Shown: positions 46,470 through 56,999 of the stretch, one piece after another
Layout of the letters: every line of letters begins with the position of its first letter
How positions within the stretch are numbered: position 1 is the stretch's first letter
Assembly: GCA_021234155.1 (NCBI GenBank)
Contig: JAJEKV010000062.1
Span: 5,456,497 to 5,520,496 of the forward strand
DNA: 64,000 nt
Source of the DNA: Isoetes taiwanensis
Lineage: Eukaryota > Streptophyta > Lycopodiopsida > Isoetales > Isoetaceae
Direction: 5' to 3'
Translations under genes and position numbers: made by a program
Notes under the pieces: generated by a model
Databases searched by the model: none
What the model was told of the DNA's origin: nothing
Seen by the model: the letters and a program-made list of their open reading frames with translations, nothing else

Positions 46470-47680
46470 GAAAAATCAGCCCCTACTCATCCAGCTACAG
46501 GTATTTGGGAGTGGAGCTCCCCTCTAGTATGCAGTGGGATGCTTCTATCAGTCTATGGGCAGTAGCAGGTTAGAAGGTGTTGTATGCCATGCAGAACAAC
46601 AGTTACAAAGCAGAGTTATATATTTGGACCCATCGGTTACTTTTGTTCATGGTCTTGGTGGAGCACGTCCTTTTATCTGAGAGTCGAGGCTAGGGCTCCG
46701 CGTGGAATGATTTGGAGCAGTGCTGAAAACCTTCTTGACCCGAGAATCGGGGTGAAGTCCACAATCACATATCGGATCACACTTTCACGAGGAGGCGAGG
46801 TTGTTACCTCTTCAGAGAACAACCCTGGATTTGTGCATCATCTACTTTAAGAAGGTGGTCGTCATTATGGATGATACTCGCCTCCTTAGCCTAGCTTATG
46901 CCATCGCAATGGGACCACAATGCCTCAAGGCTGTTGGAAGGAAAACCGAGGCTTAGGGGCTTGCTAAATGGAATGTAATGTGCAAAGAGCACATGTACAT
47001 CTGTGTGACGAGGCGGCGGTCGCCACAACTTGAGAGGGTGCCTTGATATTTGCTTCCTTTGCATGTTACGGGATGCCAAGCAGCTCTTGAACATGTCAAA
47101 GGCCCGATACAGCGCCATGTGAATCCCTCATTGGAGCGGGGCCACAACATTACACGTGTATGCATGCACTTTATGAAAAGTGTGGGGGCTCATTGCCTCA
47201 ATCCGCCTGAGATGCACCATCTCCACATTAAAACCGGGAAGATGGATTGGAGAACCCGCGGCGGGCCGGAATCATGGAGATCTTGTCAAATCGGGGGCGT
47301 TGAAAATGAATGCCATACCCTACATGGATGTTTTGCATATGGCCAAATTCAGGCATGCTATGCTTAGTTAGTTGGGGGCACGGCCAACCACTACATGTGA
47401 TACTCTGCGCGGCTTCAGTCCAAATGCTGGGATCATATCATGGATCTGCAGGAACAACTATATCCCCCGACACACACATGACTTGAATTTATTTTGTCTC
47501 ATTATGCGGTTTGATAGCATTCTTATTCTTGCCCGCAGTTTTCCCCTCAAAAACTTCGGGGATGGGGTTTTAACCTGAAGCGGTATCCTTCTTGTGCTCT
47601 CTCTTTTGCATCCATCGATCGATTAGTCTCTGTAGACAATAAAAGCCTATTCTATTCCATTCTATTCTATTCCAAAAAAA
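46470..47680 (+). pseudogene. LINE 3' end (RT C-terminus, tail)
   Basis: YRYLGVELPSSMQWD, a block around VLVEHVLL, and LKTFLTRESG match the post-catalytic region of a non-LTR RT of the family seen at 37.98 kb. The element then runs through decayed 3' sequence to gacaataaaagcctattc and a (CTATT)n-type tail at about 47650-47675. 5'-truncated and broken. Confidence 0.6.
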
Positions 47681-48820
47681 AGAAAAAGCAAGTAATAATA
47701 AAAGAAAAAGAAATAATGAAACTGGTTACCAAAATTGATGTCCATGTTTCTGCTCCTGTCTTAGAGAATGTACCCTTATTTTTGCAGACATGGGAAGTTT
47801 TAATAGAATTTGAAAAGTAAGTATTTGGATTTCTTCAATAGAATCTCCATCATGATTTATAATATAGTAATGCTCTGCCCTCCAATTCATTTATTAAAAC
47901 TGCTTATATTGTCAAAGCCAAGTGCAGAGGCCTTCCAGTGTCTTGCTTGTTGCCCATGAGGGAGCCGTGATAGAACAAGAAGCACATAATGATATGCCAA
48001 TATTACACCAGTCATATGTTTGTTTATATAAGTGAGGCTAGGGTTATAGCCTTTATCCAGATTTGGATATTGCTCACAAAGATTATGTGTGCTTATTTTA
48101 TACTCTAGGAAATGTGGAAAATCTTGAATTGATTTCAAAAGAAAAAATTTGAATGGGCGACTTAGGTGATAGATCGTCCCCAATAAGCCAAATCTAATTG
48201 TCATCAAAATAATGAATTGTCAAATATGGTTGCATAATTGATTGGGCTAGATGCAAAGATCTATGAGCAAATATGAGAAGAAGCCAAATACATAAATAGA
48301 CTTGATTCTGTTGAGGTTGCAAAAAAAGATGATCGAGAACTTGACGTTGAGTGTGAATAAATAGAAGCTCAAATGAACATCTTGATTAAATTTTGGGCTT
48401 TTCTAACAGGTAAGGATCCAAGAATTCTTTTGGTGTAGAAACATCGATAGGAATGAAACCATTGGTGATAGTTTGTGGGAACTTCGGGGGAGCATCGACC
48501 TTGGCGGAATCTTGAAAAAGAAAGGCAAATTAGAATGAGGTTTTTTTTCCGATCGACTTATTGCATAAGCGCTTGGTGGTGATACAGTGTCTCTCATTCC
48601 CGAACATCCTAAGTAGTTTGCTTTCGGCCATGGAGGTATGTGAAGTCCTTGCAAAATATTTAATTTTTACGTATCCATATTGGAATATCTCCTTTGCCAA
48701 GGGTAGACACCAAAAAGAATGGCCATGAAGCTTGGAATTGAATCAAATATAGTCACAGAAGTCCTGAATGAATTGCCATTTGGTGAGCATTTTAACATAG
48801 GGAATATCCAGTTATAACAC
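47681..48820. other. no gene recognised
   Basis: AT-rich DNA. The minus-strand frame 48403-48654 contains GLHIPPWPKANYL, which faintly resembles a plant DUF-type motif but has no support around it. Confidence 0.4.
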
Positions 48821-48869
48821 CTGGACCCCAAATAAAATTGTGTGATACAGATGTTGGCTAGTGTACCTG

Positions 48870-49170
48870 CCGAGAGCTTATCGCCGGGATTAAAAAACCC
48901 CGCCCTTTCGGGTTTTCGAGGAAAAACCCTAGCGATAAAATCTCGGCAAGGGCTTGGACAATGCAGGGCTGCTAAACGTTCTCACAAAAAAACCCACGCT
49001 CCATAGAGAATACTGAAGTCGCGCATCACCCCTGGACCTCCACATCACCAACCAAAAAACCAATAGAGAAAAAACCTCGAAAAGCGAGGGGCTGGTCACG
49101 CGTGCCACGCGACAAAAAACAATATTTACACCTCGAAAAAGCGAGGGGCTGGTCACGCCCACTTGCGACA
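48870..49170. repeat. short hairpin and direct repeat cluster
   Basis: gccgggatt..aaaccccgccctttcgggtttt (about 48889-48917) can fold. A direct repeat acctcgaaaagcgaggggct then ggtcacgc occurs at 49073 and again, with one extra A, at 49131. The repeats themselves contain the small inverted pair cctcg..cgagg. Confidence 0.55.
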
Positions 49171-49216
49171 ATTATAATAAATATGAACGTATAAATAACA
49201 ATTTTAAGGGGGGGAA

Positions 49217-49773
49217 GGTGGGAGCCATGGATACTGCTGAGAGATGAGAAAGAACCAATGAAAAGTCGATGAAGAACTCTGCAATAAATAGCGATCCCTC
49301 AACGATGAGCGGCCTAAAATGCATCGCGATGCATGCATGCGGCCTGATGCATGCTGGCGTCTTGTCAGAATCTCGATCCGCTACGCGGATCGATGACATT
49401 CTTGCTCTGCGACTCGCATGAAAACAACAACATTCCGATACCAGAGAACTTCAAATACTAGATCCGAGGAGAAAAGTTGAAGAATTGTCCTATGCCGGAC
49501 AAAAAGGCAAAGATAGAAGAGGTTGGAAAGGATAGGAATGGTCAAGAAAGAGTAGCTCATGCAAGAAGAAGCCCCTCCTCCGCATGAGATCAAAGAATAG
49601 AAGCCATGGATACTGTTGAGAGATGAGAAAGCGTCGATGAAAGTCGATATGCAATAAATAGCGATCTGCAATAAATAGCGATCCCCCCAACCTGATGAAT
49701 GGCCTAAAAATGCATGTGATGCATGCATGCTCGTCTTGTGCAAGAATCTCGATCCGCATAGCGGATCGATGAC
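49217..49773 (+). repeat. pair of about 170-190 bp direct repeats flanking about 200 bp
   Basis: gccatggatactgctgagag (49224) and gccatggatactgttgagag (49602) start two related blocks that both end in a palindrome (cgatccgctacgcggatcg and cgatccgcatagcggatcg) and then atgacatt. Both contain tgcaataaatagcgatc and gatgcatgcatgc. The arrangement resembles a TRIM-type miniature LTR element; a primer-site-like ataccagag lies in the spacer on the opposite strand. A simple duplication is the alternative. Fossil if LTR-derived. Confidence 0.5.
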
Positions 49774-50272
49774 ATTTTATTAGGACCAAGTATAAAATGT
49801 GATCGTTATAATGATTATTATAAATTAGAATGAAAATACACTTGTTTGAGTTTTTGTCTTATACATGATGTACAACTGGTAAGTTTCTTCTTGTTCGTAG
49901 GCCCTAGATATTATTTTCCTTCTCAAAATTGCATTATGGCAATCTTTCTGAGGAATAGAATGAGAGCACTCCTCGAGTGGTTCACCTTGCGATGTGTAGA
50001 AGCACCATGCGAAACTAAAAATGGTAAGGCTTGATGCTCATTTAAATATGTCTAAACTACTCTATCTAGTGTCATGTGGCACATGCTCCTCAATTTATAC
50101 CATTACATTAAGTTTGATATGTACTATCAATAGTGTGTAGTTGTTTTCAGTGCTGACCCTAAGTAATTGGAACCATTTATAGAACAGTGGAATAAAATAG
50201 ACTAGCAAATTACAAAACATTTGACATCTAATTTGATAGATGTGCTTTGAAGATCCACAATCTGCATAATGC
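49774..50272. other. no gene recognised
   Basis: AT-rich 3' flank of the minus-strand PPR relic. Confidence 0.45.
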
Positions 50273-50767
50273 CTAAGCGCAAGGTTTGATCTGATGGTAA
50301 TTGTCTAGAAAGCATTGCACCTTGAATGGCTCTAAATCATGTAACCAAATTAGGAATGGATTAATCTGGTCTCCACATTGACCTAGAATTGGTAAAATAT
50401 ATGTGTTGCATACATTACCATGTATTGGAGCTTTATGCACCATGATACAATAAAATAGATGTGTTCCATACATTACCATGTATTGGAGCTTTATGCACCA
50501 TGATACAATATCTCGGCAAGGAACATTATTGAAGACGTCATGCGCTTCTTCTAGGCTCTCACATTTGGCATACATATCAACAAGGAAGCTCCCAAGAGAG
50601 GAATCCATTTTACATTCACATTTTATTATCTTGTCATCCATTTTAAATTCAGATTCAATTATCTTGCCATGAAGCAGCATGTCTTGCTCTAAAACACCTA
50701 TCAGGATACATGCTTTTACAATGCTCAAATATGTCAATACTTTCCTTTTGCATGTGTTCAAAACATT
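50273..50767 (-). pseudogene. PPR gene, 3' part (separated by an insertion)
   Basis: The minus strand reads ECFEHMQKE at the left junction, then YLSIVKACILIGVLEQDMLL, HGKIIESEFKMDD, LVDMYAKCESLEEAHDVFNN and VPCRDIVSWC: PLS-type PPR repeats. A frame change separates the first block from the rest. A small internal duplication repeats the atggtaatgtatggaacaca region (about 50405-50515). The 5' part of the same gene is at 53618-53817, beyond a 2.84 kb insertion. Confidence 0.8.
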
Positions 50768-50770
50768 CTA
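50768..50770. repeat. 3-bp target duplication (cta), left copy
   Basis: cta here and at 53615-53617 flank the inserted element. Deleting one copy and the element restores the PPR frame. Confidence 0.65.
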
Positions 50771-51277
50771 GAGCTAAGCCCGGGGGCTTCACCCCTTATA
50801 TAGAGCATATGGCGTAATGTGCAAGGGGTCGGCCCGAAACCCCACAGATCACGACTTTTTTGGTGAAACCCCCAACTATAATTACATATATGAATTTTAA
50901 TTTTTGGCCCCTTATCCGTACATGTACTCCAGTCCCAACTAGCAATCCATATACCCTTTCCCATACATATACTGGACACCATAAGAAAAGTCCTAGCCCT
51001 TGTAAAACATATGGTAACACATCATTTTTTGAATATTTTTTTAGTCATTACAAGAGCTAGCTAAGCTAGTTTGTTGTAGGGGTTTGGAGTTTGATTATTC
51101 AAATAGAAGCCCATATTAAATGCAAGGTTAAAAGGGGGATTAACATCATAATGCAAGGTTAAAAGGGGGATCTAAGTTGATTAGGGAGTTGAATTATCAA
51201 TTGCCCTACAAAGTTTATAAGGCAAGATCAACAAGATCAAATAGCTTCACAATTATTAGCCAATGTTGGCCAATGGT

Positions 51278-51676
51278 TTATAATGTTGAAATGTTGGCCA
51301 ATGGTTTATAATGTTGGCATATGGGATATTTCCAGCCAAATCCTGTATCATCCATCATCTTCTCACCAAAATCCCCAAGTCTCAATAGTATGTAATCCTT
51401 AACACATTGTCGAATATTAATTCTATCCATCATTTTGGACAGGAAAGTAAAATGTATCCTGACTTTCTTCCTTGTGTCACCTTTTCCATTGTAGAGTATC
51501 CTCCTCCCATTGGAGGAACGCACAATCGTTCTATTAGACAGCCAATCCACCTGTGATAACATAATATCAGTGTCATATAGCAGCCTATATGAATATGCTA
51601 ATAATGAACAAAAAAGTACATGAATCAATACAGAGGGGATAATGTGTCCCTCTAGAATATATACACTATAATTCAA
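51278..51676 (-). pseudogene. unidentified exon-like open frame within the TIR element
   Basis: A 132-codon minus-strand frame. An acceptor-like tatcacag precedes GTGGATTGGCTGTC, so VDWLSNRTIVRSSNGRR onward could be an exon of a third captured gene. I do not recognise the product. A different frame of the same stretch reads ERLCVPPMGGGYS. Confidence 0.3.
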
Positions 51677-52084
51677 TAAGGTATCCGTTTATTAAACACA
51701 TCAGACCTATCTCCATTCAACTATGAAAGTATTGCAAGCACATATTAAGGTCCTTAGACCAAGCCCGCATATTTCATTATATTAGATAGAGTACAAAATT
51801 GTGATAGACATAATAAGTTTCTATCACATGATGGTATGATGGTACAAAACCAGCCATTCACATGGCTCATAACTATACAAAATATGCATTCGTATATTCG
51901 TATGCATGTTCCTTGCTATTTGAAGGATATTCAAAAAAAAATAATACTAGACTTCATGCATATTGGGCAACAGTGGACCCAATAATGCAATCTGCAACAG
52001 CAGATAAGCATGTATTAGCACAGTGGACTAATATCATGGATCATCTTATGATGATTATAACGTACCAGTTATTATCATATCCAG

Positions 52085-52470
52085 ACCAAGTGCATGCTGG
52101 AATATGTCGTAATCCACCCTTCCACAGTCGTAATATTAATTTTATACCCCTGCAGTAGTTTAACTTTAAACTCTTTGTAGCCCACAATTGGAGAAGTAAC
52201 AGAAGTAACAGATACGCAAAGAACAAGCACCAACCTCTAGGGTGACATCTGGGTTGATTTTTGATAGAGTTTGAACTGCAGCATCTGTCTTTGACATTCA
52301 TGTCTGAAAGAAAAGGGAGCCTGTAAATGCAAGATGACAAGAACAATGTGAAATCAAGTCTTGTATATACCTGCTCTGGTTGGAAAAATAGGCGGTTCAT
52401 ATTTGCAAGCTCAATTGTGTCATAATCATACAAAAGAAGCCTTCCAATGCCACATCTAGTAAGCATTTCC
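52085..52470 (-). pseudogene. UBA5: UBA5 gene fragment (three consecutive exons)
   Basis: UBA5 is the E1 that activates UFM1. Minus-strand exons: [20 protein letters not shown] and [11 protein letters not shown] ending at donor gtatat (about 52470-52371); [19 protein letters not shown] ending at GTTGGT (about 52302-52235); [11 protein letters not shown] starting after ctgcag (52149). These are adjacent exons of the adenylation domain in the right order with introns retained, so genomic DNA was captured. The ATP-binding GxGxxG start and the catalytic Cys exon are absent. It cannot make an E1. Confidence 0.82.
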
Positions 52471-52552
52471 CATTAACATCGCCAAAAGCGGTTTTTGCAA
52501 CCACCTTTGTGACTTCAAAAGGGAAATTACCATACACATATTTTCTAAACAC

Positions 52553-53218
52553 CTCCAGACAATATCTGATTTCCTCATCTTCATGTGCATGCTCTTCATA
52601 GAAGATCTTCTTTCTGACCTCAAAATTTGGAAGGATAATTGGACTTATATCTATTATATCCTGCAAAATCAGCCAAATATTATGCCTTAACTTCGTGCCA
52701 TAAAATTATCCTTGAATGTCAACGAAGCCTATAAAAGTAAGAAATAAAATACAACATTGTTATACTACATGGAATAACTATGTGTAAAACGAAAAACAAT
52801 TCTAAGAAGCCAAACTAAATATGCTTTGGTAACCCACTGATTGTTGACAGTGCACGTCAAATGATATTTCAAACATAGTTGTATGGTCTCCTTAAAATCA
52901 AATCTACAAAGATAAAAAGAAATTTCTAGAATCTAACCTCATAGTTATACCCTCACGTCCTCTCGTATTTATTTCAAAGCCGGGTTAGGTTAAGTAGTTA
53001 TCCGCATCTAGCTTCCAATAAAGAACTCTAATTCTGCAGTGACAATCAATACAATCATTGGAATGCATGTGAAGAGAAGGTAATAGAATGAAAGCAACTC
53101 CAAGACACACAACCACTTCTTACCAGCTAGTTTCTCCAAAGAAACGTCTTTGGGAGGGTCCGAATGATGAGGAAGGCGAGGATCCTCCTGTGGAATCATC
53201 CATATACCAAGCCTTCAT
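52553..53218 (-). pseudogene. ARD: acireductone dioxygenase gene fragment (first exon and one internal exon)
   Basis: ARD acts in the methionine salvage cycle. The first exon (53218-53124, minus) starts MKAWYMDDST at 53218, shifts frame by one base, then reads EDPRLPHHSDPPKDVSLEKL up to donor GTAAGA. A later exon (52660-52553) reads DIIDISPIILPNFEVR, KKIFYEEHAHEDEEIRYCLE, exactly 36 codons between gcag and GTGTTT. EEHAHEDEE holds part of the cupin metal-binding HxH..E motif. The intervening exon (LGVLYWKLN region) and the rest of the cupin are missing. Directly downstream lie the UBA5 exons on the same strand. Confidence 0.82.
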
Positions 53219-53614
53219 TTTGTCCTGAAGGAAAACAACCACCGATCGTTAAAGGGCAAGCAAGCGACCGCAAAAACAAAGCTTACGAAAGGAATTTAAT
53301 GTAAAGAAATAGAGATTAACCTAAAATAAGTACAAAGGAGGGATTGAATACCTGGAAGACGGAGGAAAGGAGACGCTACAAGGCAGCTTGTATGGTGCAC
53401 CTGTGAAGCTTGTGTCTTCACCCTACACCCCTAGAAGGATCCATACGGGAGCGCCATCTCCCGCTCGACCACCTCTACCGTACAGGAAACGGTGGTAGGT
53501 GGGAAAAATTAGATGGCAACCGCCGCGTTAACGGACCCCTAACCCAATAAAAAATACCCCTACCAGTCACGAAGGTGGTTTGTACGTGTTGTTAAAGGTG
53601 AAGTCCCCTTGGAG
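53219..53614. other. 5' flank of ARD fragment to the TIR end
   Basis: Between the ARD start codon and the right end of the TIR element. Probably captured ARD 5' UTR and promoter plus the subterminal region. No gene. Confidence 0.4.
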
Positions 53615-53617
53615 CTA
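53615..53617. repeat. 3-bp target duplication (cta), right copy
   Basis: Partner of 50768-50770. Confidence 0.65.
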
Positions 53618-53817
53618 AGTTGTTCTGTCCATGTTGAACATATACTGTATTGCATTCCAAGACACCACATCCCCATTTTTTAGAGTGATAAAAATGTAAT
53701 TTGCCTCCTTGAGATTCTGGCATTTGGTATACATACCAATCAGGATGTATCTAATAGTAATATCGTGAAGTTCACTTTGCATTATTTGTTCATGGATGAG
53801 GCTCCCTTGCTCAACGT
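53618..53817 (-). pseudogene. PPR gene, 5' part (truncated upstream)
   Basis: The minus strand reads VEQGSLIHEQIMQSELHD, ILIGMYTKCQNLKEANYIF, LKNGDVVSWNA and, after a frame change, VYVQHGQNNL, where the TIR element interrupts it. Upstream of EQG the PPR similarity stops abruptly near 53817 and different sequence begins, so the gene had also lost its 5' end. Confidence 0.78.
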
Positions 53818-53827
53818 GACGTCCCCT

Positions 53828-55240
53828 GCTCGTATGTGATGCCCCGACTGTATAGAACTGGAAATTCCCTCTTAGCACAAGCTCGCTAATATAGGGCCAT
53901 CTACCTAACATCGGATTCTTGATGGTGAGCAAGAATCCGACGGGGAAGAATAGACATGTCATTCATCCCTAAGGACCAACCTAGCTGCGGAAGCGCATAA
54001 ACATAAGCGCAAATCATCACATCACATCAGATATATAACCACCTCGAAGGGTGAGATCACCATAACAACATCATATCCTAGCAGATACAATAACAACAAC
54101 ATCAACAAGGAGAAGTCTTAACCAGGCTCAGACTCATGGGGGTAGACTGATGACTAAAGGTCTCCAGAAATCAATGCAGACAGAGTTCATGGCAAATGGA
54201 TTTGGCTGCCATTAAGAACATGGTCGATGGGTAGTCCACTCCATCTACTCTACCTGTGCATATTTTGCAGATAGACTGATAAGTATTAGGGATGTGATCG
54301 TAGCCTGCCAGGTGCATAGTCAGAGGGACTCCTCCTGGGTTGCATCTCCTCAGTCCCCATGAGGCAGGAGGGGATCACTCCCCTCCAAAAGGTCCATGCC
54401 GCCTATGGCGAGCTAGAGAGCCCTTTGCTCATCTACGACTTGAACCCCATTGAGGTGGCGCATCACCGAGGAAGTGTTGAGCCCATACCTTGCCCTCACT
54501 TAGTGGCAAGCTATTAGGCCTAGTCCACAACGTTCCCCGGCAGTCGCTACACACCAGAGGGATCAACTGTAGCTGGACAAACCTTCCTTGTCAGCCGGTC
54601 TTAACCCGCCACCCACAACCAAGTGGGCTCCTATGCGCAGGCCGCATTAATTGGGAATTAATGGGCTAATCTAGAATCATCAACTAAAGTTTTTGGGTCT
54701 CTACCCTCCTTCCCAATACATAAGAGGTACACACAGAGCAATACAATATTATCCAATGAACTAAATCAACAGAGTAAAGATCTAATCTATCTATTCTAAT
54801 CATACATGGTTAGGTTCATTCGTTAGTGGCTAAGGTTCTTAGGCTCTCGGGTCATCTACACTAAGAACGAGATGCAATTTAAACATGCATGTCCTAAACA
54901 TCGTTGACTAACGAATCGACTATTCACTCGGTTTTGGCTGGCTCTTAGTCTTCCTCAAGGAGTCCGTAAGCACTAAAATCGTTGAGATGCTCGAGTTTCG
55001 GGGAGTTGTTTGAACACGAGCTTCATTGCTAGTGGGAGGCGAGAATGAGTTGGGCACTTGGGCAATGCATGCTCCGAGGCTGGAATCCGAAAGGGGCACT
55101 TTTAGAGTTCCTCCTCTTTATGCTCCGCGTTTAGGGTTAAAACCATCATTCAATTAAATTGGGATTATGTCTATTCCAAAATCGCTACAGTATAAGCCTT
55201 TTATTGACCAGTATATTGAATTAACCACACTTTTGCACTG
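53828..55240 (+). other. unassigned DNA, possibly LTR-derived
   Basis: Starts with tgtgatgccccgactg (about 53836), a form common at the 5' end of plant LTRs, right where the PPR similarity stops. No coding region is recognised in the 1.4 kb that follows, so a solo LTR or a fragment is possible but unproven. Confidence 0.3.
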
Positions 55241-55535
55241 AGTTTATTTTCGGGCTAGGAAGATGCATTTTGTGTTGAAATGGAAAGGCACTCAAATATT
55301 CGATGCAAATCACCAATATTATGACAGAATGTTGGCAATATAAAAAGTAGGAAATTGCTTATTATTTCATACCATCACAGACGACAACGAAATCTATAGA
55401 TTGAAATTTTAGTGCTTTACGAATAAATAACGGCAAGCAAGTTGCTACAAAACATAGATTTTAAATGGTTCAAATCGTCGCATTAAATTTCATTAGCATA
55501 AATATAGCATTATAATAGAATATAAACTAAAAAAA
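55241..55535. other. no gene recognised
   Basis: AT-rich DNA. Confidence 0.4.
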
Positions 55536-55757
55536 CTAATCCGATTCATCGTCGACAGGCGCTCCTAAGATCCTCTCCATCATGAACAAAGCATGCTCTG
55601 GATTCCATTGAAGATGGATTACAACATCAAAGGGATCAGGATAGAAGCGGATGGGATTCATAGCAACGACAGTCAACCAGTCCTCAAGTTCTATTTCTAG
55701 CTGGCGGCACCTGCAGAGGTCCTCATGGGTCATCTTGCAGGTAATAGAATGTGCCAT
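55536..55757 (-). CDS. hypothetical 73-aa open frame
   Basis: An acidic small frame (MAHSITCKMTHEDLCR at the start, GAPVDDESD at the end) with no family I recognise. Its W, D and E content makes it look more protein-like than most frames around it. It may belong to a transposon of the 54-64 kb block. Confidence 0.22.
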   Translation of the reverse strand: MAHSITCKMTHEDLCRCRQLEIELEDWLTVVAMNPIRFYPDPFDVVIHLQWNPEHALFMMERILGAPVDDESD

Positions 55758-56185
55758 AATAACAAGAAGCAGGCGGAGGCCGAAGCCGATGGTTTGGCAA
55801 TTTCATGCATATCTATTTATACACACCTGAATTATTGACAGTATATACATACAAATTATTGCAAGTATAGCAAACTATACACATAATATAATAATACAAT
55901 ACGTACACAGTACCAATAATGCTGCTACAAGAACACAATATATATTCAAAATCTTTGGTGTAAAGTATATTTCATATTCAAAACTTTTATGGAAAAGTGT
56001 ATTTCCGGTATACATATATATCAAAAGAGTTCCCTTTCTAGAACGATTTTCTCAAAGGTCCCCAATCAATTTCCCTGTCCAGATCAAGTTGGGGTATAGT
56101 ATTTGTATATCTTCGACCGTTTTCCTGAAGCTATTTCTTGCATGACACCAATGAAGCTTAGCGGAAAATCATCGTGGTAACCATA
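55758..56185. other. no gene recognised
   Basis: AT-rich DNA with short TA-rich tracts. Confidence 0.4.
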
Positions 56186-56189
56186 TCGG

Positions 56190-56640
56190 GGATGATAGGA
56201 TGGTGGATTTAGTGGCCCCGTGGTGATTGAAGCAACACTTCAAGGCGTCATCATCAACTATAATGATGCCTTCCTTCTCACGAGCGCCCCAAGTCATCCA
56301 TCATGTAAAACAAGCATTTCACAAATATATTCTTACGTGCCGGATCGCCGGGTTTTAAATGACTTACATTTGCTCACGATCTCAAACGGATGCCCAATCT
56401 CTATGTAATTCGGGAACTACTCTCAAAACTTCCTGTATATTTCTATTCTCCATCGGCGACCAAATTGCACAACAAAATAAAGTGAAAGCTTGGTCTAACA
56501 TCTCCTTCCGGATCTGACGTGGATATACCCATTTTCATCATTATCTCAAATGGTTTCTGTGCATACCATGATAGGTCGAATGTTGCTCTAGGTAGCGTTT
56601 TTGCGAGCACTCCATTCAAATCGAACACCGAATTTTGGAG
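56190..56640 (-). pseudogene. NIF/FCP1-like HAD phosphatase relic
   Basis: In shifting minus-strand frames: FDLNGVLAKTLPR (about 56590-56630; compare DLNGVL, the motif I position in plant NIF-domain proteins), YAQKPFEIMM, then AIWSPMENRNIQEVLRV (about 56425-56475; compare VAIWSS), HRDWASV.DREQM, and GIIIVDDDALKCCFNHHGAT (about 56215-56275; compare TLLLDDSPYKALLNPP). The order and spacing fit a NIF/FCP1-type HAD domain. At least three frame changes break it. The minus-strand frame 56616-56891 may be its upstream part. Recognition is from motif order only. Confidence 0.5.
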
Positions 56641-56999
56641 GAAACTGGTTTAGGTGCGTAATAAGAAAGCACACACTTGTGAGACAAGGAAAAAGAAAAT
56701 TGAAATCGCGCTTTGGCGATTTTCATTCTTTTGAAGAACATACCTTTTCGGTTCTGTTCAACTTCCGCAATGATGAGCTTACTCTCGGTTGTCTTGATGC
56801 ACGCGGAAGTGTCAACCACATCACTTAGTGTTTGAACTATGGTGGATACTTCATTACTCTTTATGCTAACGACTAGAGCTTTCGAATCCAACGTATCATC
56901 TTGGATTTTGTCTTCTTGGTTTTGCGTTCTCTACATCCCCTTCCGGTCGGATTTTCAAATGTGATTGGAAGTATAGGCCTGCGATCTTGGTCGCATAGT

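Larger units (their letters stand above)
50771..53614 (-). mobile_element. TIR element carrying exons of ARD and UBA5, inserted in a PPR gene
   Basis: Both ends carry related inverted sequences: gagctaagcccgggggcttc + acc at 50771, and, in reverse complement from 53614, ctccaaggggacttcacc. A 3-bp duplication (cta/TAG) flanks the element. On the minus strand the PPR frame before it (..QHGQNNL) and after it (ECFEHMQ..) joins with no lost codon when the element and one TAG are removed. The cargo, all on the minus strand, is acireductone dioxygenase exons and three UBA5 exons with introns. No transposase is seen, so it is non-autonomous. A 3-bp duplication fits CACTA or PIF/Harbinger families; the termini match neither consensus clearly. 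Confidence 0.78.

Noticed and set aside
48403-48654. GLHIPPWPKANYL as a plant DUF domain end
   Set aside because: One short motif in a frame without other support.
50768-50789. CTAG plus GC hairpin (aagcccgggggctt) as a Helitron 3' end for the ARD/UBA5 element
   Set aside because: The hairpin is only four bases from CTAG. The other end carries a related inverted sequence and a 3-bp duplication flanks the element, so a TIR element explains it better.
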